A DNA stretch of 64,000 nt, from the NCBI GenBank assembly GCA_965242665.1, contig OZ251484.1:868001-932000 (forward strand), given 5' to 3'. The position numbers and the translations under genes were made by a program. Shown piece by piece: positions 63,917 to 64,000 of the stretch (the stretch's first letter is position 1; every line of letters starts with the position of its first letter). This DNA comes from VXLM01 sp965242665. GTDB taxonomy: Bacteria; Chloroflexota; Dehalococcoidia; Lucifugimonadales; VXLM01. Under the pieces are notes generated by a model that searched no databases, was not told the origin of the DNA, and worked only from the letters and a program-made list of their open reading frames with translations.

Positions 63917-64000
63917 GAAAGTCGCTGCCTCCTCTGCCGGAGAGTCGAGGGCGCCGCACGTCCGACGCTGCTGCCGCCAGTCATGGAATCGCTTGTCCTG

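Overview
The window is a high-GC bacterial chromosome segment with no rRNA, tRNA or CRISPR. The gene set points to a Chloroflexota bacterium, most likely of a Dehalococcoidia/SAR202-like lineage; this is an inference from gene content, not a phylogeny. It includes a fused AccD-AccA carboxyltransferase, a Ycf45/SpoIIIAA-type R3H ATPase, tandem CehA/McbA-like hydrolases, orphan branched-chain-type binding lipoproteins, DUF1501 and NHL proteins, VWA/PD40 lipoproteins and LPXTG-tailed LRR proteins.

Layout. 1-1186: a membrane protein and a NuoI-like ferredoxin. 1187-3059: a dense repeat field. 3109-6366: a giant LRR/LPXTG surface protein. 6865-13171 (minus): a receptor Ser/Thr kinase, a penicillin-acylase-like Ntn hydrolase and an MFS transporter. 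13370-21404 (plus): a small protein, a 2-hydroxyacid dehydrogenase, two tandem 835-residue CehA/McbA-like hydrolases and a LivJ-type lipoprotein, a plausible uptake-and-catabolism cluster. 21478-26599: CoxG-like, FolC-FabF (overlapping), rhodanese, peptide deformylase and a YbhB-like protein. 26925-29289: a membrane glycosyltransferase-like gene broken at a C13 tract. 29634-33705: a zinc-ribbon protein, transketolase and a second LivJ-type lipoprotein. 33706-35830: an accessory island with repeats, a 123-bp MITE and a DNA methyltransferase fused to an HNH-like domain. 35828-42509: Xaa-Pro peptidase, 3-hydroxybutyrate dehydrogenase-like SDR, PdxS-PdxT, a GNAT-like protein and the R3H ATPase. 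42925-48449: FtsK, AccDA and an unknown protein. 48446-56414: a second LRR/LPXTG protein, NHL, an NHL remnant, DUF1501 and a VWA/PD40 lipoprotein. 56454-58911: an inserted SF2 helicase gene. 58957-63916: a tyrosine-phosphatase-like protein, a peptide-type ABC binding protein and a TauE/SafE permease.

Two themes stand out. First, intergenic spaces are colonised by a 20-bp palindrome (ATTCCC-N8-GGGAAT, the same form as the Neisseria dRS3 consensus), by its amplified half-sites, and by a MITE nested in one copy. Second, several loci look recently rearranged or switchable: the SF2 helicase gene lies between two perfect 70-bp direct repeats that duplicate the 3' end of the preceding gene, and long C tracts sit inside or just upstream of two envelope-protein genes. 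The helicase insertion and the methyltransferase-HNH/MITE island are the best candidates for undescribed mobile or defence-related units.

In-frame gene starts were moved from the longest open frame whenever a better Shine-Dalgarno or a neighbouring gene argued for it. No database search was possible, so family names rest on motifs visible in the translations.
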